A stretch of DNA of 64,000 nucleotides from Cherax quadricarinatus (GCF_038502225.1 NW_027195502.1:62001-126000); one strand, 5' to 3'. Counted from the first letter of the stretch, positions 8,954 through 21,681 are shown. The notes: a model not told the origin generated them from the letters alone. Translations and numbers: made by a program.

Positions 8954-11394
8954 AGGACAGAAAACCCCTCTAACCCCTCCTCATCCTCAATGCACTTATA
9001 TTTAATTTCCAGTAACTCCTGTATATTTATGAAAGTGCCTCCCATCAACCTCCTCACTGCTCTAGATCTGACCATGCTACTTCAATAGTTTTGAAAAATC
9101 TTTTCAACCCGTGAGAAAGATACACTCTATCTAACCTCTCATCCCCTCTCCTAACAAATGTATGCTCTGTCTCCCACGCTCCCCCTCAGATGCATCCCTT
9201 AACCAAATACCCCTCAATAAATCTCATGGGAAACCGACACAAACCTCCCCTTTGGTTCCCACATCAGCCCTCCTAATACACAGTTCCCAAAATCACCTCC
9301 TGCTATTGCCTCCTCAATTTGCAGGAAAAAAACACAAATGTCCTCACACAAACTCCTGCTTCACCTGTACGTTATTCTCTGCAGGCACATATCACACTTT
9401 TTCCATCCACAAACTATCTATGTGCAACACCCCCCCTCCCCCTCACTTCTCTACCAAAACAAACGGGCTCGCCTCCTAATTAATATACCACCTCCTTTCA
9501 AGCGGGCAGATGGCAGGGTTCCCGCTGAAACCCCTCCATCTCAACACCCTACCCTCCTTAAATTGTGCCCCTGAAGGAACAAAAATCCCTCTAAATTTAT
9601 TCAGAAACATTCGCGCCATTCTCTCTTTCACTATTATACAAACCATTAACTTTTTGTCATCACAGAGGCCTTTAAGTTTCCACCCCTGCCTCCTCTCTTC
9701 ACTCTTCCGATGGGCACCAGAATGCGTGGGACCACTGTCCCTGCACCACTTCCTCTCCTCCCCCTTCTATCGGTGCCCCCTGTCGGCCCCCACTACCTTC
9801 ACCATCTGCCCATTTTTGCTTCCCAGCCCGCTGCGCTGGCGTTAGGACATCATCTGAATCTGATGCGCGGCTCTCTTTCTTGTGACAGGCGCATTCTCCT
9901 GGCTTGGTCTGGGGATGCCTCTGAATTACCTCAACCTCCACTGTACACAGTGGTAATGATCTCGTGACACCTCAGTCACGCTGTCACCCCCGTCCCCGAA
10001 TAGTTCTGTTGTTGATGCACCACGCCTTCACCTCGTCTTCTACCACCTTTCCAGGAGCAGCTACCTCCTCAGGCGGTGACGGACTTCAGAACCTCAGCTA
10101 ATTTCTCCTCAATTTCCCAACACTTCCTCCTGTACTTTGCTCCTGATCCCTGGAAGTGTTCCCGGGCCCGGTAACTGTCAGATCCTCACCCTCTCCCCAG
10201 CCTTATCTCATCCACTATCCGCTCCGGCACGACCGCCCTCCCCCTTCGTCGTTGATCATCACCTGCTTCCCCCCGGGGGAAGCGTGCTCCCTGGCCAGGG
10301 CTCGTTTCCCTTCCCACCTCGCGCTATGTCATTTCCCCAGGGCCGGCATGTACTTTTGCTCGTGTAGGCCCCCGGCCTGTGTGGTTCTTTAGGTACCGGA
10401 AGGCGGTTGGGGTGTCCCCTTCATTTTTAGGTTAAAATGCCCTCTGGCATACCTTGTGACCCGTCACCCACTTACCATGCTGGGCCAAAGAACGTTCCGT
10501 ATTCCTCAAAACTTTCTATATCTGTCTCATCAGCCTCAAACGGACATACGCATTTTTAAACCATATAATGTCTGGATACATCGATCTCCTCACACACAGC
10601 TGTTTCATCAGAACTTGCCAAAAAAAGTTTTAAGACTATAAACCGTTGTGAGCAGTTTCACAAAAAATCTATTGCTCCCGTTAATGCTACTCCTAACTCT
10701 CATCCTGAATGCCATACATGTCTCCGATGATTTAGGGAGTAATCCTGGGCGAAACTGGCTTTTGCTGGAAGTTCAAGCTGACAGTGTTTCCTGCTTCTGC
10801 TGAACGCCATGTTGACTAAGGGGAGTTCTCCTGGGCGACGACAGAGGCGTGACAAACACCTACACTACAGTCAGGGAACTGAAGTGGTTGCCGGGAGGGC
10901 TACGACCCTAGGCGATGCAGACAATGGTTATATCTCATTTAAGTTTAATTTCCCTGGTGTCTTCGCCCCGTGACCTCAAATTTTAGCAAGAGGACACAGT
11001 TAGTCGGAAAGGATGATTATCAATTACCGGGTTTAACACTATTTCAGGCGTCCCCTGGAGGATTGTAAAAACTCCTGATGCAATACTTTGGGTAACCCTA
11101 TATAAATCTCTCAGAGTGAGTTGTTTTATCAGAAATCAGTGAATTTTCTACCATTGAGTGTTTTGCCAACAAAAAAAATAATGTTCGATTGTAGATAAGT
11201 CTCACTTAGTTGGGAAAAACCAAAATGGAACGTTCAGTAATTCTAATTCTCTGTATTTGGGGTGTTCCATTATATTTTAGATGCTCCCAAATGATTTGGA
11301 ATTTCTAATGTATCAATCTTTTGTCATATTCAAAAAGAGGTGTGACTGAAAAATGGTTATTTTCTTATTGTTTTTGTGATTATTTATAAAAATA
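8954..11394. other. No gene recognised
   Basis: Mixed-composition sequence, C/T-rich to about 10.4 kb and then AT-rich. Several plus-strand frames of 60-110 codons occur (for example 9,162-9,479 and 9,510-9,845), but they are proline/serine-rich, overlap one another and show no domain motif. I see no tRNA, rRNA or clear repeat. Confidence 0.5.
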
Positions 11395-12760
11395 GGGTTC
11401 AATGATGTTTTGGGTATTCAAAGGTAATTTTGGGTTTTTGGTAGTGTTAAAAGTAAAGTAGTTGTCTGTGTGGGGGAAGGTGATCTAAATTTTTGAATAT
11501 CTTGGTTACAGTGATTTAAGTGGTTTGGTGGGTGATGAGATCATTTTTGGGTGTGAAATGTGATTTGTGTTTTTTTCTGAAGAGGTGTTGGGGGATGGGT
11601 GAGTGGATTGAAAAATGGGGTGAGATGGAAATGTATGGGGAGGGTTGTTTAAAATTTAAAGAAATATTGGGCGATTTTCAAAAAAAAAAGGTAATTTTAA
11701 ATTTTAAAGAAATTTAGAATGAAAAAATTAGTGCATTGGAAAAAAATGGGGGGTTAGAAACATTCATGTAGTTGGGGGTGAGATGATTGTTTTTAAAAAT
11801 TTTTTTCAATTTATGGAAAACGGGGGAAAGGGTATGGAAAGGTTTTTTTAAAATTGTAGTGAGGGAATTTCATTACATTTTTAAAATTGAAAAAAGGAGA
11901 AAAATTTGTATCAGATAAATTGTGATAAATTGGTAAGTGATGAGGTTGTGGGTATTTTGTCGAAATAGTGATCCAAAAAGTTTTATAAGTTGGGGTTGTT
12001 GTTGTGACTTTCTGATAAATTGTTAAAACAGAAAAATTTTGGTTGGGGGGGTTGGGGGATTTGGTTTTGGGATGTGGGTGTTTGGGTTTGGGCATTGTTG
12101 TCAACAAATAAAAAGTGATTATTTTAAAAGGGCTCGTGTGTGTTTGGATTGTGCATGTTTTTTTTTGATTCATGTTATATCTTAGTTGAGGTGAGTGTAC
12201 TCTAGAAATTGGTAATCGTCTTGGTTATAGTGATTTGAGGGATTTGTGTGAAAATTGGTGTTAGTCTGTGATGTTGATCTTAGTTTATGGTGATTTTGGT
12301 GGTGTTTTGACTGTATTCAGTGGTGTTTTAGTAGTATTCAGTGGTGTATTTGGAGTACTCAAATGGTGTTTGAGACTATTCAAAGGTGTTTTGAAGGTGT
12401 TCAAATGATGTCAAGAGTATTTATAAGGTGTTCTGGGAGTATTCATGGTGATTTGGCTGTGTTCGAATGATGTTTTTGGAGTATTCAGTAATTGATGGTG
12501 TTTTTGGTGTTGTTCAAAGTAAAGTGTTTGAGTTAGTTTTTTGATACTGTTGTAAAAATCTGGAGAATGAGGAGGAGTTTGGGGATGAGTTGTAATTTAA
12601 TGATAATATAAGTGTAGATAAATCAGAATGTCAAATCTTATTTGGGAGTATTCAAAATTATATTTTGAAGTGTTTCAGTGTTGTTTGGAAAATGTTCAAA
12701 GGTATTTTGTGAGTATTCAATGATTTATGAGAGTGCTTTGAAGGTGTTCAAAGTAAAGTG
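11395..12760 (+). repeat. Decayed ~20-22-bp tandem family (GTATTCAAAGGTGTTTTG)
   Basis: The motif GTATTCA followed by (A)GGTG or TGATG and TTTTG recurs at irregular spacing, densest at 12,300-12,500 and 12,640-12,750, with an outlier at 11,405-11,440. Variants such as GTGTTCAAA and CTATTCAAA alternate. The sequence is strongly G/T-skewed on the plus strand. This is most simply an old minisatellite. No coding frame crosses it. Confidence 0.6.
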
Positions 12761-12790
12761 AGTTGTGTGTGTGTATGTGTGTGTGTGCAT
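12755..12790. repeat. (GT)n microsatellite
   Basis: Short GT/TG dinucleotide tract with one TATG interruption, following the decayed 20-22-bp tandem family. Confidence 0.8.
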
Positions 12791-13384
12791 ATTAACTTCT
12801 GTAATATGTAAAATTGTGTCTAGTGAATTTATGAAAAGTGGTTATAAGTTGATTTTGAAATAGTTAAAACTAGAAAAATTGTGGTTATGATTAAAAATTT
12901 GAGATGTTGGTGGGAGTGTAGAGGCTTTGGGAGGGCAGGGAGAAGGGGTAAGAGAAAGTTACTTGTGGGGAGTAACCTGAGATGTTATCTGAGATCGATC
13001 AGTTAAGATTCGCGACTTTTCTGATGAAATAGTTAAAACGAGAAATTATCTAGACTTGAGGAGAGTGAATCTTTGTAAAGAAATTGTGAATTGTTTGGGT
13101 GTTAACGAAAAATGTGGAATTATTTGGGTTATCCTGGGTTAAGAGTGGAAAATGTGTAATGTTTTCCATATGCTGTACATGAAATCTGTAATGCTGAGAT
13201 GTGACGGACGAAGAAGATCCAGAACAAAATGCATAGAATTTCTTCAAGAGAAAAAATATTATTGATTTTAGTCAATGAATTGTACCTTTTTCAATGAATT
13301 TTTGTGGATGTTTTGAAATACATTGGTTTTTAAAAAAAATGAAAATTTTTATTGTATTACCCTGCATTTAATTTCTGCTCAAAA

Positions 13385-13560
13385 GTTACCCTTGTGGTGG
13401 GTCAGGGGTCACTGCCCCATTAAAAACATGGGTTGGTGACACCACTTGTTTAGCCCTGTAGTAAGAGAAAGTACCATCCCCATAGGGGGTGTTCATTTGA
13501 ATTTTTACCCCTAGGGGGGAATAAAAATTTGATCAAGGAGATGGGGGGAAATACTTGTCA
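13385..13560 (-). repeat. Inverted copy of the 1.2-1.4-kb dispersed repeat
   Basis: The reverse complement matches about 1,230-1,390. Shared pieces are GATCAA plus T-run, CCCCCCTAGGGGTAA, ATTCAAATGAAC, CCCTATGGGG, GGTACTTTCTCTTACTACAG and CTAAACAAGTG. The TGACGTCA palindrome of the first copy is altered to GTGTCACC here. The conserved order shows one mobile or dispersed unit rather than chance similarity. Confidence 0.7.
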
Positions 13561-14270
13561 AAGGGGTGATTGTTAGATTTCCCAAAATGGCTGTTTTTAA
13601 AATTTTTTCCATCCTGTGGGAAGGGAGATTGGATACAAAAGGCCTGGGAAATTTTAAAAAAAATTCAGGAAAAAATGGGTTTATATCTACGTATCTATAG
13701 TTCTTTTCTGTTTCGAAATTTGGGAAAATTTTTTGTATATCTGGGATCTTATTTTCATTAAAAAATTAAATTACGGGATTTTCTGTCTGTCTCTGTTTCT
13801 CAAAAAGTGGGCAATTAAGCACATAGTGTTAAGACAGTGACCATATGCTGATCCATTTTTACATTTGTTTGATTCATCTTTTTCTCATAGGAAGTTTTCC
13901 TTAAACCATCTTATTTTTCACATTGAATTTCCCTAAAACATTTCGTTCATGTTTTCATGTGGGTTATGTCTTCAGGCCCAACTGCATTCCTATAACAATC
14001 ATCTTATTATTTACTTCTCTCCTAATATTATTCCTAATGCAGACACAGTTTAAAGTTATATTCTACGTTCTCCTTCGGATCTCTTCGTAAATATCAACTT
14101 TATCTGAAGGAGTAACCCAATGTGTGATGGGACCCAAACTTGTACTTTTTTTCCCCCAAATTTTTTGGTATCATACCTGGTTTCCCCCAAATGACATTTG
14201 GGGTCATTTTGGCCAAAGCCTTCAATGATGACATAAATCGTTGTGATGAGTCAAGCTCATTCATGGTTTT

Positions 14271-14534
14271 TTAGCCCATTGGATTCAAAAAATTCAGTTT
14301 GCAGTGTAGCCCCATTGTTAATTCTTTTAACTCAGCAAATTTATTATCGTTTTTTGGGAGGTGGCAACAAGAGACAGCCCTGCCAGAAGACTCCTGTTTA
14401 GATCCATCAGTGTATAAAACGATAACTTTACTACCAGCTGGTGAAAAATTTCTTCTTGGCATTTTAAAAAAATTTAAGGAAGGGTTACTACAAGAGCTTC
14501 TTGGGGGGACTTGTGGTTTTTTTAAATAACACAT
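14271..14534 (-). pseudogene. LINE C RNase H domain remnant
   Basis: 87-codon frame containing VLYTDGSKQESSGRA (about residues 39-53). YTDGS holds the first catalytic Asp of RNase H, and FAELKEL (66-72) holds the catalytic Glu. In LINEs this domain removes the RNA template after first-strand synthesis. The later catalytic Asp motif (TDS) is not in this frame, so the domain is incomplete. Confidence 0.7.
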
Positions 14535-15458
14535 CTTCCATGGAGGGTGAAATGCTCTTGTTGCCTACGGATACAGTTCATGGGGTTTAAAACTTTAAAT
14601 TCACTTTTTCACAATCCATTTGATCTTTTTTTTACCTCTAGCCCTTTGGAAAGTTCAGGGACAGTGTCTGGTTCTTTCTAAACATTCTAATACCAGTACG
14701 TTTTAATTTCAACAATCCTATCCTGATACTAAAATCCAAGCTCCTTCCTCATTTTAAGAACTTTTGTAGATCTGGGACAAAGAATAATCGACTTTTTTAT
14801 TCTCAAGGGGTGGGGGGAAACTTTCTCTATTTCCGGGGACAGCATAATCAATTAAGGACCAAACATTATGCATCATTCCCCGTTTCCCAATTCCCCAATA
14901 TTTGGGATTGAGCCAGAAACAGCTTTGAGCTTTTTCCCTAGCTTTGCATTTCTTTTTATTTGTAGTGGTTTTTAAAAAGGAAATCTACCCAAGATATCTG
15001 TAAGTTTAATGAATTTCCCCCTGCAAATAGATGGGTGGGGATTCGTTTGTTTTAATTTTTTGTTTTAGGAAGATATTATGGCCTGTCGATTACAAATTTT
15101 GAATTTATTAAGAATTATTCATTTCTTATGCCCTGTTGTATGGATCATGATTCATCAGCATAGCTTATAGCTATATGTTTGGTGACCCCGGGTGAAACTT
15201 TTGGGAGCTTTCGAATTTAAAATCATGGGACTAAAACCCCTCCCCGGTGTACCAAAAGACATTTCTTTGATCTTTAAACCTTGGTAAAGGACAGGATATC
15301 TTTTGACAGGTATCCTATTATCCCCCAAATGTCAAATATTCATTTTGGGTAAATTTATTAGTATAAATTTCTGTTTTTCAATATAAATCGTTTTTTGATC
15401 AAAAAATTTTAAAACTAGTGAGGGGGGAGTGAGAAAGGTGGAAATACAGTTCTACCTT

Positions 15459-15740
15459 TTACCTTTTATGAACCCATAGAGGTAGGGAAAGTTGATGTCT
15501 GATTCTGAGTACAATCTGTAAATCATTCTTTAAAGTTTTTAAAAAAACAGTTAAGGAGATGGGCCCAAATTTTGGCTGTTGGGGCTTGGGGTGGGCCTTG
15601 GGCTTTGGTGGAAATGGGGAAAAACGCCCCCAAGTCTGAGTTATACAGTGCCACAAAGGGTTATGGCCCTCCTTGAGTTCTGGAAAATCATAGGTTATAC
15701 CATCCTCTCCAGGAGCAGTTGATCGCCTTTGGGTTTGCAT
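15459..15740 (-). pseudogene. LINE C reverse transcriptase, fingers remnant
   Basis: 93-codon frame with STAPGEDGITYD (residues 7-18), the entry motif of jockey/I-type RT fingers. It then has a region in the position of the FRPIS motif (GPISLTVFLKTL) and ends near LPLWVHKR, corresponding to the LYGFR region. The palm with the catalytic aspartates is not continuous with it. Confidence 0.65.
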
Positions 15741-15760
15741 TATCTAATTATATCCAAAGA

Positions 15761-16295
15761 GGCAATCCCCTCTCATCAATTTTTGGCTCATAAAAATTTA
15801 AACAGTTTTAAAATTTTTTAAAATATCTCAAAATTTTTAATATGGATGGGGCTTTCATGCCCGGATTTTTGGAATCATTTTAAGGGTCATTTTCTTTCGA
15901 GGGGAAGGGGTGACAACATTGCCGTCCCTGGTTATTTTTTTATCCTTTCCAAGAAACTCAAAGGGGTGGACCTATTTAATCCACTAAAAACTTTATTCCC
16001 GTTCCCAAATTCTTCCTTTCTTTCCTTTCATTTGTTAGTGCAGCTTGGAACGTTCGGCAGGTCTGGGTTTCATTCAAGTATGCTTTCCTCCTCCCACTGC
16101 ATTTTTAGTTCAGCTGTGGATCTTTTAGTATTTACATTTGTTTTATTGTTATTTATAGTGGAGGTTTTGTTTCCTATTCCCGCCCATTTATCTGTGAGCC
16201 TCTAATAGTGGGTTTAAAACATATTAAATTTTTGTGTATGGGTTTTCTTTCCATTGTCAAGTGGTTAATAAAGTTGTTTTTGTTCTGGTTTGGAA
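15761..16295. other. No gene recognised
   Basis: AT-rich spacer between LINE C copy 1 and LINE A copy 2, with long homopolymer runs. A 119-codon plus frame (15,846-16,205) is Phe/Leu/Ser-rich without motifs. It may be the 5' part of LINE C in antisense, but I cannot align it. Confidence 0.4.
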
Positions 16296-16299
16296 TGTT

Positions 16300-17505
16300 T
16301 ACCTAGGTTTACCTGGAGAGGGTTCCGGGGTCCCTTACCCCTCTGTAAGGTCCCGGTGGATGGGCCTGATCCCCGGCTGTGCTGCTGGCGCCCAAACCAA
16401 CTCGGCCACACCCGGTGATCCCGGAAAGACATGCTTGTCGTGCCAGCGAAAACTGCCCGGGGGCTGTTGGTAATCCCCCATGTATGCTGGGAGGCAGTTG
16501 AACAGTCTCAGGCCCCTGCACTTATTGTTGGAACGTGCTAGTGACCCCCCTTTTTTCATTGGGGATGGTATCTTCCCCAAAGTCTTTTTTTTCGTGAGTG
16601 TTTTTTTAAGGGTTCGGTAAATTCCCCTCTAATTTTCCGGGTGTATATAATCTGTTTTTCCCCCCTGCTTTCCCGGGGTGGTTAAGGAACCTCAAGCGCC
16701 CCCAAAAATTTTGGGTTTTTTACCCCTCCGTTATGCACGCCTGAAAGTTCTCTGTACATTTTCTGGTCTCAATTTCTCCTGCTTTAAAAGGGTGCTGTTA
16801 GTTGCAGCAATTTTCCAGCCTGATAGAAAAGTGACCCAAAGAATTCATCATGGGGCCCCTCCCCTATTTTTGAAGGTTCTCATTATCCATCCTGTCATTT
16901 TTCTACGATACTGATACAATGTTATGGTCCTTGGGTGAGTCCCCCGACATGATCCCCCGTCTTTGATTTTTTCCTCTTTTTTGTCCCAAAATTTTTTTGT
17001 ACTCTGATAAGATTTAATTTCCTTTTTTCCCATATCGATAAATTTAAATTTCTCATCTTGAACCTATTTTTTTTTGCAACAAAAAATTTGGTTGATTGCC
17101 TGGAGCTTTGCAGTGTCCAATGGAAACACTTCATGCAGATTCGTGTCATCTGCAAAAGGAGGACAGTGCTTGGGTATTTTTTATTATGGGATGAGGGAAA
17201 AAATGGGGGCATTGTTTTGGGAAAAGGCTTTTCCCTAGCTCCTCGGGCTTTATCTGGGGACTACTCTTTTTCTGTTGGGGAAATTTAGATCCACAGGCTT
17301 TTCCCGTTTTCCTTTCGGTTTTTTTTTGGGTATTACGCCTGGTCACACTTGTCGAAGGCTTTTTTCAAAGTCTGTATATATTACATCCATTCTTTTTTTC
17401 TTCTAGTGCATTTAGGACCTTGTCTTGTGTCCCAAAAGTTGGGGGGAGCATGTTTAAACCCCTGTTGCCCCGGTTTTAACGATGGGTTTCTAGATGGGGG
17501 GGGAT
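16300..17505 (-). mobile_element. LINE family A copy 2, 3' half, homopolymer-distorted
   Basis: Collinear with 57,480-58,975: it begins TTTACCTGGAGAGGGTTCCG and continues through antisense thumb, palm and motif A (TGGTCACACTTGTCGAAGGC at about 17,340) to GATGGGTTTCTAGATGGG near 17,500. Many mixed motifs of the younger copy are replaced by T, C or G runs, so no frame survives. It lacks the SINE1 insertion present in the 57-kb copy. Confidence 0.75.
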
Positions 17506-17545
17506 CTTATTTATTTTTTTATTTATTTATTTATCTATTTAAAAA
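17505..17545. repeat. (TTTA)n microsatellite at the 3' end of LINE B copy 2
   Basis: About eight TTTA/TTAT repeats with one T-run interruption. A similar tract sits at 37,845-37,862 before the same LINE 3' UTR. It is therefore best read as the element's simple-repeat tail (element on the minus strand). Confidence 0.75.
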
Positions 17546-18102
17546 AATTTTAAACAAAAGGTCAAAAATAAAATAAGGCATCAAAGCCATTTTACTATCA
17601 TGCATTCGGGCTTAAAAATTCTTAAGATTCTTTGAATGTGCATCAGTGATAAAACTTTAATTTAAAAGTTCTATACAGCACAAATGATATTACAAAAGAC
17701 AGGTCATATGGTTGTATGCATTTTTGTACATTCAGTAAGAATGGAGTATTCTGTTAGGTAATGTATTTAAAAAATAAAGTTAGATTGATTTAGTTTTCAC
17801 ATTCTGTAGATATAATTCTTGAAACATTTGAATACAATTTATAAGGTTCCAGTTATTCAGTATTTATTTGGTTTTGGGTGAGTAAGTGATCTTTGAGAAG
17901 AGACTTGAATTTATAAACAGGTAGTGTTTCTTTTATATTTACAGGTAATGAGTTCGTTCCCAGATTTTAGAGACTTTTATGTGCATTGAGTTTTTGCATA
18001 GTGTGGGAATGGACGAGGAACATCAAGAAGTGATCTGTGCCTTGTGTTATGGTCATGTATGTTCTGTTGAGGTTAGCAGAGATGTTTTGAGAGGGGTTAA
18101 TA

Positions 18103-18480
18103 TCAGGTAAGTGTTCTATGCCTGTAATAGGCGCAGTAATAAGTATGGATATTTTGTATGGTGAGTAGGTTTAGTGTATTGAATATTGGTGGAGTGTGCT
18201 GCCTATGGTGAGATTTGTTGTATTCTAACTGCCTGGCCTTTTTGTTGGTAATTGGTGGTCTGCAGAGATGGTTACTGCTTGTTGTTACAAGGCCCCCATA
18301 CACAAATTCCATGAGTGAGATAGGGTAAATAAAGAGAGAGAGTGATATAGGGCCAGGAGGGCTGACTGGAGCATAGTACGTATCTTCGATGGTATGCCTC
18401 AGTCTTGGAAATTTCTTAATTTTATTTGTATATGTATGAAAATTTGAGTCTATTATCAAGGTGAATTCTAAATTTTCCAC
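18103..18480 (-). pseudogene. LINE B reverse transcriptase, thumb/C-terminal remnant
   Basis: 125-codon frame paralleling LINE B copy 1. Shared stretches include FHTYTNKIKKF, the LFIYPISLMEFVYGG position equal to SLIYPYLTYAICGWG, and NTLNLLTIQNIHTYYCAYYRHRTL, equal to the LNLLPVQYIHTYYCAIYIYRAL region. Catalytic palm motifs lie upstream outside this frame. Confidence 0.7.
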
Positions 18481-20339
18481 TCTGTTAGCTTTGTGATGGT
18501 GATCAATTTATCTCATTATCAACCAAGAGGACATCAGCTCTGTTGCCAAACTGAATGAAGTAGGTTTTGTCAATGTTTAGTGTAAGTTTGTTAGTCCCTC
18601 ATCCCAGGTAGATATTTTCTGTAATTCGTGACACAGTATTGGCTGGTATGACTGCTCAGGTGGGAGAAGACGTATGTAAGTGTAAATCTACACAGATAGT
18701 GTGGGTTTGAGTAATTTCAGAGAAGCATTGGTACAGGTCATTATGCCATGGGAGAAGAGAGAAGAGGGCCAGGACACTTCCCTGTAGGACTGAGCCATGG
18801 TGGTTATTTTAGAAGAGTTTGCCCCATTTGCATCACACATATTGGCTTCTGTTGCTGAGGTATGACTTGAGAGTAGTTGAGTGCCCTCTTATACCATAGT
18901 GTGACAATTTTACGTAAGAACAAGTCGTGATTCCAACTGTATCAAAAAGCTTACGTAAGTCAATAGAAGATCCCCAGTGGGACCTCTTTACTATACTATT
19001 ACATTAACTATATATATTTCTAGCATGTGGCATATCATAGCATCATTAAGTATTTTTTATTGGCCTGAATCCAGTGTGAGAGTTGGTATGTTTTGGGAGA
19101 TAAGGTAGGAGTAGATTCGTTTATGATTAATTTTCAAAGATTTTTGAGAGAGGATTATGGGTTGGATGTTGACTTTCTGGATTTATTCGCTCTGTTTGGT
19201 CTCCTCCTTTGTGGATCGGGTGACACTTACAGCCTGCAGGTACTGTAGGGAAGGTGGAGGATTCCGTGGATTTGTTAAAAATTGTTGCAATGATTGGGAT
19301 AGCACCGTGACACTTTTTGTATATAAAAAAAGGTGTTAAAGGTGTTAAATCTCTGCCTTGTTTTTATTGTGTTTGATAATAAGGAGACTTCGTATGGGTT
19401 AGTCGGAGCTAAGACAGTGTGTTGGGTAGTTGCCGGTGAGGTAGTCATTTGGTAAATTATCTGAGCTTGGGATTTTTATTGGCAAAGGTTTACATGTAGT
19501 GGAGAAGAAGTCATTGAGTCTATTGTGTGTTTCTGTTGCAGGAGTTGGGTTCATCTAGTTTTGCTAATTTTATTTTAGCTATTTCATGATATCTTTTTGT
19601 TCCTAGAATTTCTATTAGGAGTTTCTGAGTCTTTTATATCACCTCGTAGGATTTAGGTAATCTGTTCTCATAAGCACAATTTTTGCCCTTCTTATCAGGC
19701 TGGTTAGGATTGATAACATTTTGTTTTGATCTCTGGTTATGTGACCCATTCTGTACTATTTTCATGGTAATTGTTTTGTATTTATGGATTTTGAGAATGC
19801 TGGGTGTTAGCAGGGACTGTTCAGTCTCTTAGCTGTCATCTATTTAGTTTTAAGGGCAGTGCTTATTTATAGAGGTATTGGGTCTTGCAGTTATTAATAC
19901 ATTCGTCCCAATATCTGTATAGATTTCTGACTCCGTGCGCAGTCAATGTTTGCTACTGCTGTTGTAAGTTATTAATGGCTGCCTGTTGTAAGTCTGGAAG
20001 GTGACTTTGTGAAGTATCTTGAGTAATTTTGGAAGTTGTTATAGAAAAAGTGGGTAGTGGTCTGTAGTGTTATCTGTATTGTACCTGATTTTAAAGGGGA
20101 TATGATGTTGATTGATCTTAGTCAAGTAGGAAACACTAGTCTCTATGTAACTCTTGTGGTTTTGTTGCTGTTGTGGCAACATACAGTTACTCATTGTGTT
20201 TGTTATTTAACATTGATTCTAGTCTTTGGGGAATTATGCAAAGTCACCTGAGAGTGTGATGATCACAACGCGTGCATCAGTTATCCATGCTGAGTTTTTG
20301 ACTAGAATTAGTAATGTTTGACTGCAGGAACTCAGTAAA

Positions 20340-20730
20340 TCGTTTATCAATGTGAGAGTTTTGTAGGTATTTGGATTTGAATTTGGCTATTACTCGATTC
20401 CCATGTTCATCCCTTGTGCAAGTAGTAGTGATACATTCTAGTTGGTCTGAGTAGTATATGGCTGTGCCACCCTTGTTAGTCTGGCCTACAGTTGTGTATG
20501 GCTGTGTAACCAGGGTGGCATAGACATCTGTACTGGAGCTTTAGCCAGGTTTTGATTAAGTATAATGATGGACATATTATTGGCATGTAAGGAATTTAGT
20601 AATGCTTTGAGGTCATCGTAATGCAAAGATCTGATATTGTAGTTAAAGATAGTTATGTTGTTATTGGCACACTCAAGTGCGCTTTGATTGTTCTGCAGTG
20701 CCGTAATTACAGTGACTGTTTGGATTCATT
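20340..20730 (-). pseudogene. LINE B endonuclease remnant
   Basis: Matches the antisense of 2,950-3,260 in order: GGCTGTGCCACCCTTGTTAG (GG.A.. loop), TACAGTTGTGTATGGCTGTG (the GYTAI region), TTTAGCCAGGTTTTGATTAA (the LTETWL region) and GTCATCGTAATG. Multiple stops and indels make it non-coding. Evidence is from paired inspection of the two copies. Confidence 0.6.
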
Positions 20731-20799
20731 AAGTCATTCGTAAGAAGTTTGGTATCAGGATCAATGCTTTGTAATCATAAGATTTATGAGTGAATCTAT

Positions 20800-21670
20800 A
20801 ATAGATTAAGTATGAACAAAGTAAATAGTCTTTAAGCTAAAAAACCAGCACCACCAGATTATTTAATAAATGAATATTAGGCTAAAGGTAGTTTTTTTTT
20901 TTTTAATGAAATAAAGGAGACAATATAAAGGTTCATACAAATAAAAGTGATAGTAAATAATGGAGCTTGGGAATATGATAGTAGGTAGTATATAAGGTAA
21001 TTCTTTAAAGTTAGAATTATAATTATAAAATAATAATATAGGGACTAATGTAAGTTGTGTTGAACAATAAGAGTAGTGATAAATAAATGAGCTTTGGAAT
21101 ATGGCAATGGCCAAAATTGTAGACTTATTCTGCTTTGGCACCTAGAATAGCACCTTGATTATTTTTAACAATTGTGAATGTAAACTAGGGTAGTTATATA
21201 AAGCTAAAATAAAGGAGGAGAAAATATATAAAGGACTAAAAATTAAGTAATGGTAAACAAAGTTAAATGGACAGGTGGTCACTATGAAATAATATTGGTT
21301 TAGAATTAGATCACAGTTTGTATTATTAAATAAGTTAGACAGTTTATTGCACAATAAAAGTAAAAAAATAATTAGTTGGTACTAGCTAGCAAAGATAGTT
21401 TGGTACTTGCAAAAGTAATTGGAATATACACTAATTGCATGCACATTGAAAGTATTTAAAACAAACGATAAACAATTAAATGGATGAGTAAGAATAATGA
21501 ATATTAATTTTGGAGTAGATTTGACTTGTAATTTAAAATTATGAGCAGTGTGTAGTAAGAAAAAGTATAAGTATTAGGAGGTATTTCATTAGCTAGTGAT
21601 GAAAAATAATAAAAATAATAATGTACAATATAATAGTAATGTACACTATATACCACACGTATGTATGTAT
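20800..21670 (-). repeat. A-rich segment with imperfect ~120-170-bp internal repeats
   Basis: Blocks carrying ATAAAGGAG..., TAAATAATGGAGC and TTGGAATATG recur at about 20,910-20,970, 21,060-21,110 and 21,200-21,270. No ORF survives. Its position between the ORF1-like and endonuclease remnants suggests an internal non-coding part of LINE B copy 2, or a separate AT-rich insertion. Confidence 0.4.
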
Positions 21671-21681
21671 GGAGCACTTAT

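Larger units (their letters stand above)
13970..15760 (-). mobile_element. LINE family C copy 1 (RT plus RNase H), decayed
   Basis: Minus-strand element with an RT segment at 15,459-15,740 followed downstream by an RNase H segment at 14,271-14,534. This order is typical of I/jockey-superfamily LINEs that carry their own RNase H. The interval between them is frameshifted and full of homopolymer runs. The endonuclease is not visible. The second copy at 31.8-37.0 kb carries the same domains on the plus strand. Confidence 0.65.
17550..20790 (-). mobile_element. LINE family B copy 2, ORF2 region, decayed
   Basis: Minus-strand element. The 3' UTR (17,550 to about 18,000) is matched by the 37.8-38.2-kb copy. 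RT palm and thumb remnants lie at 18,100-19,350; the antisense of QGSVLA at about 18,770-18,800 marks motif B. An endonuclease remnant lies at 20,340-20,730. Frames are broken throughout. The order endonuclease then RT on the minus strand matches LINE B copy 1. Confidence 0.7.
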
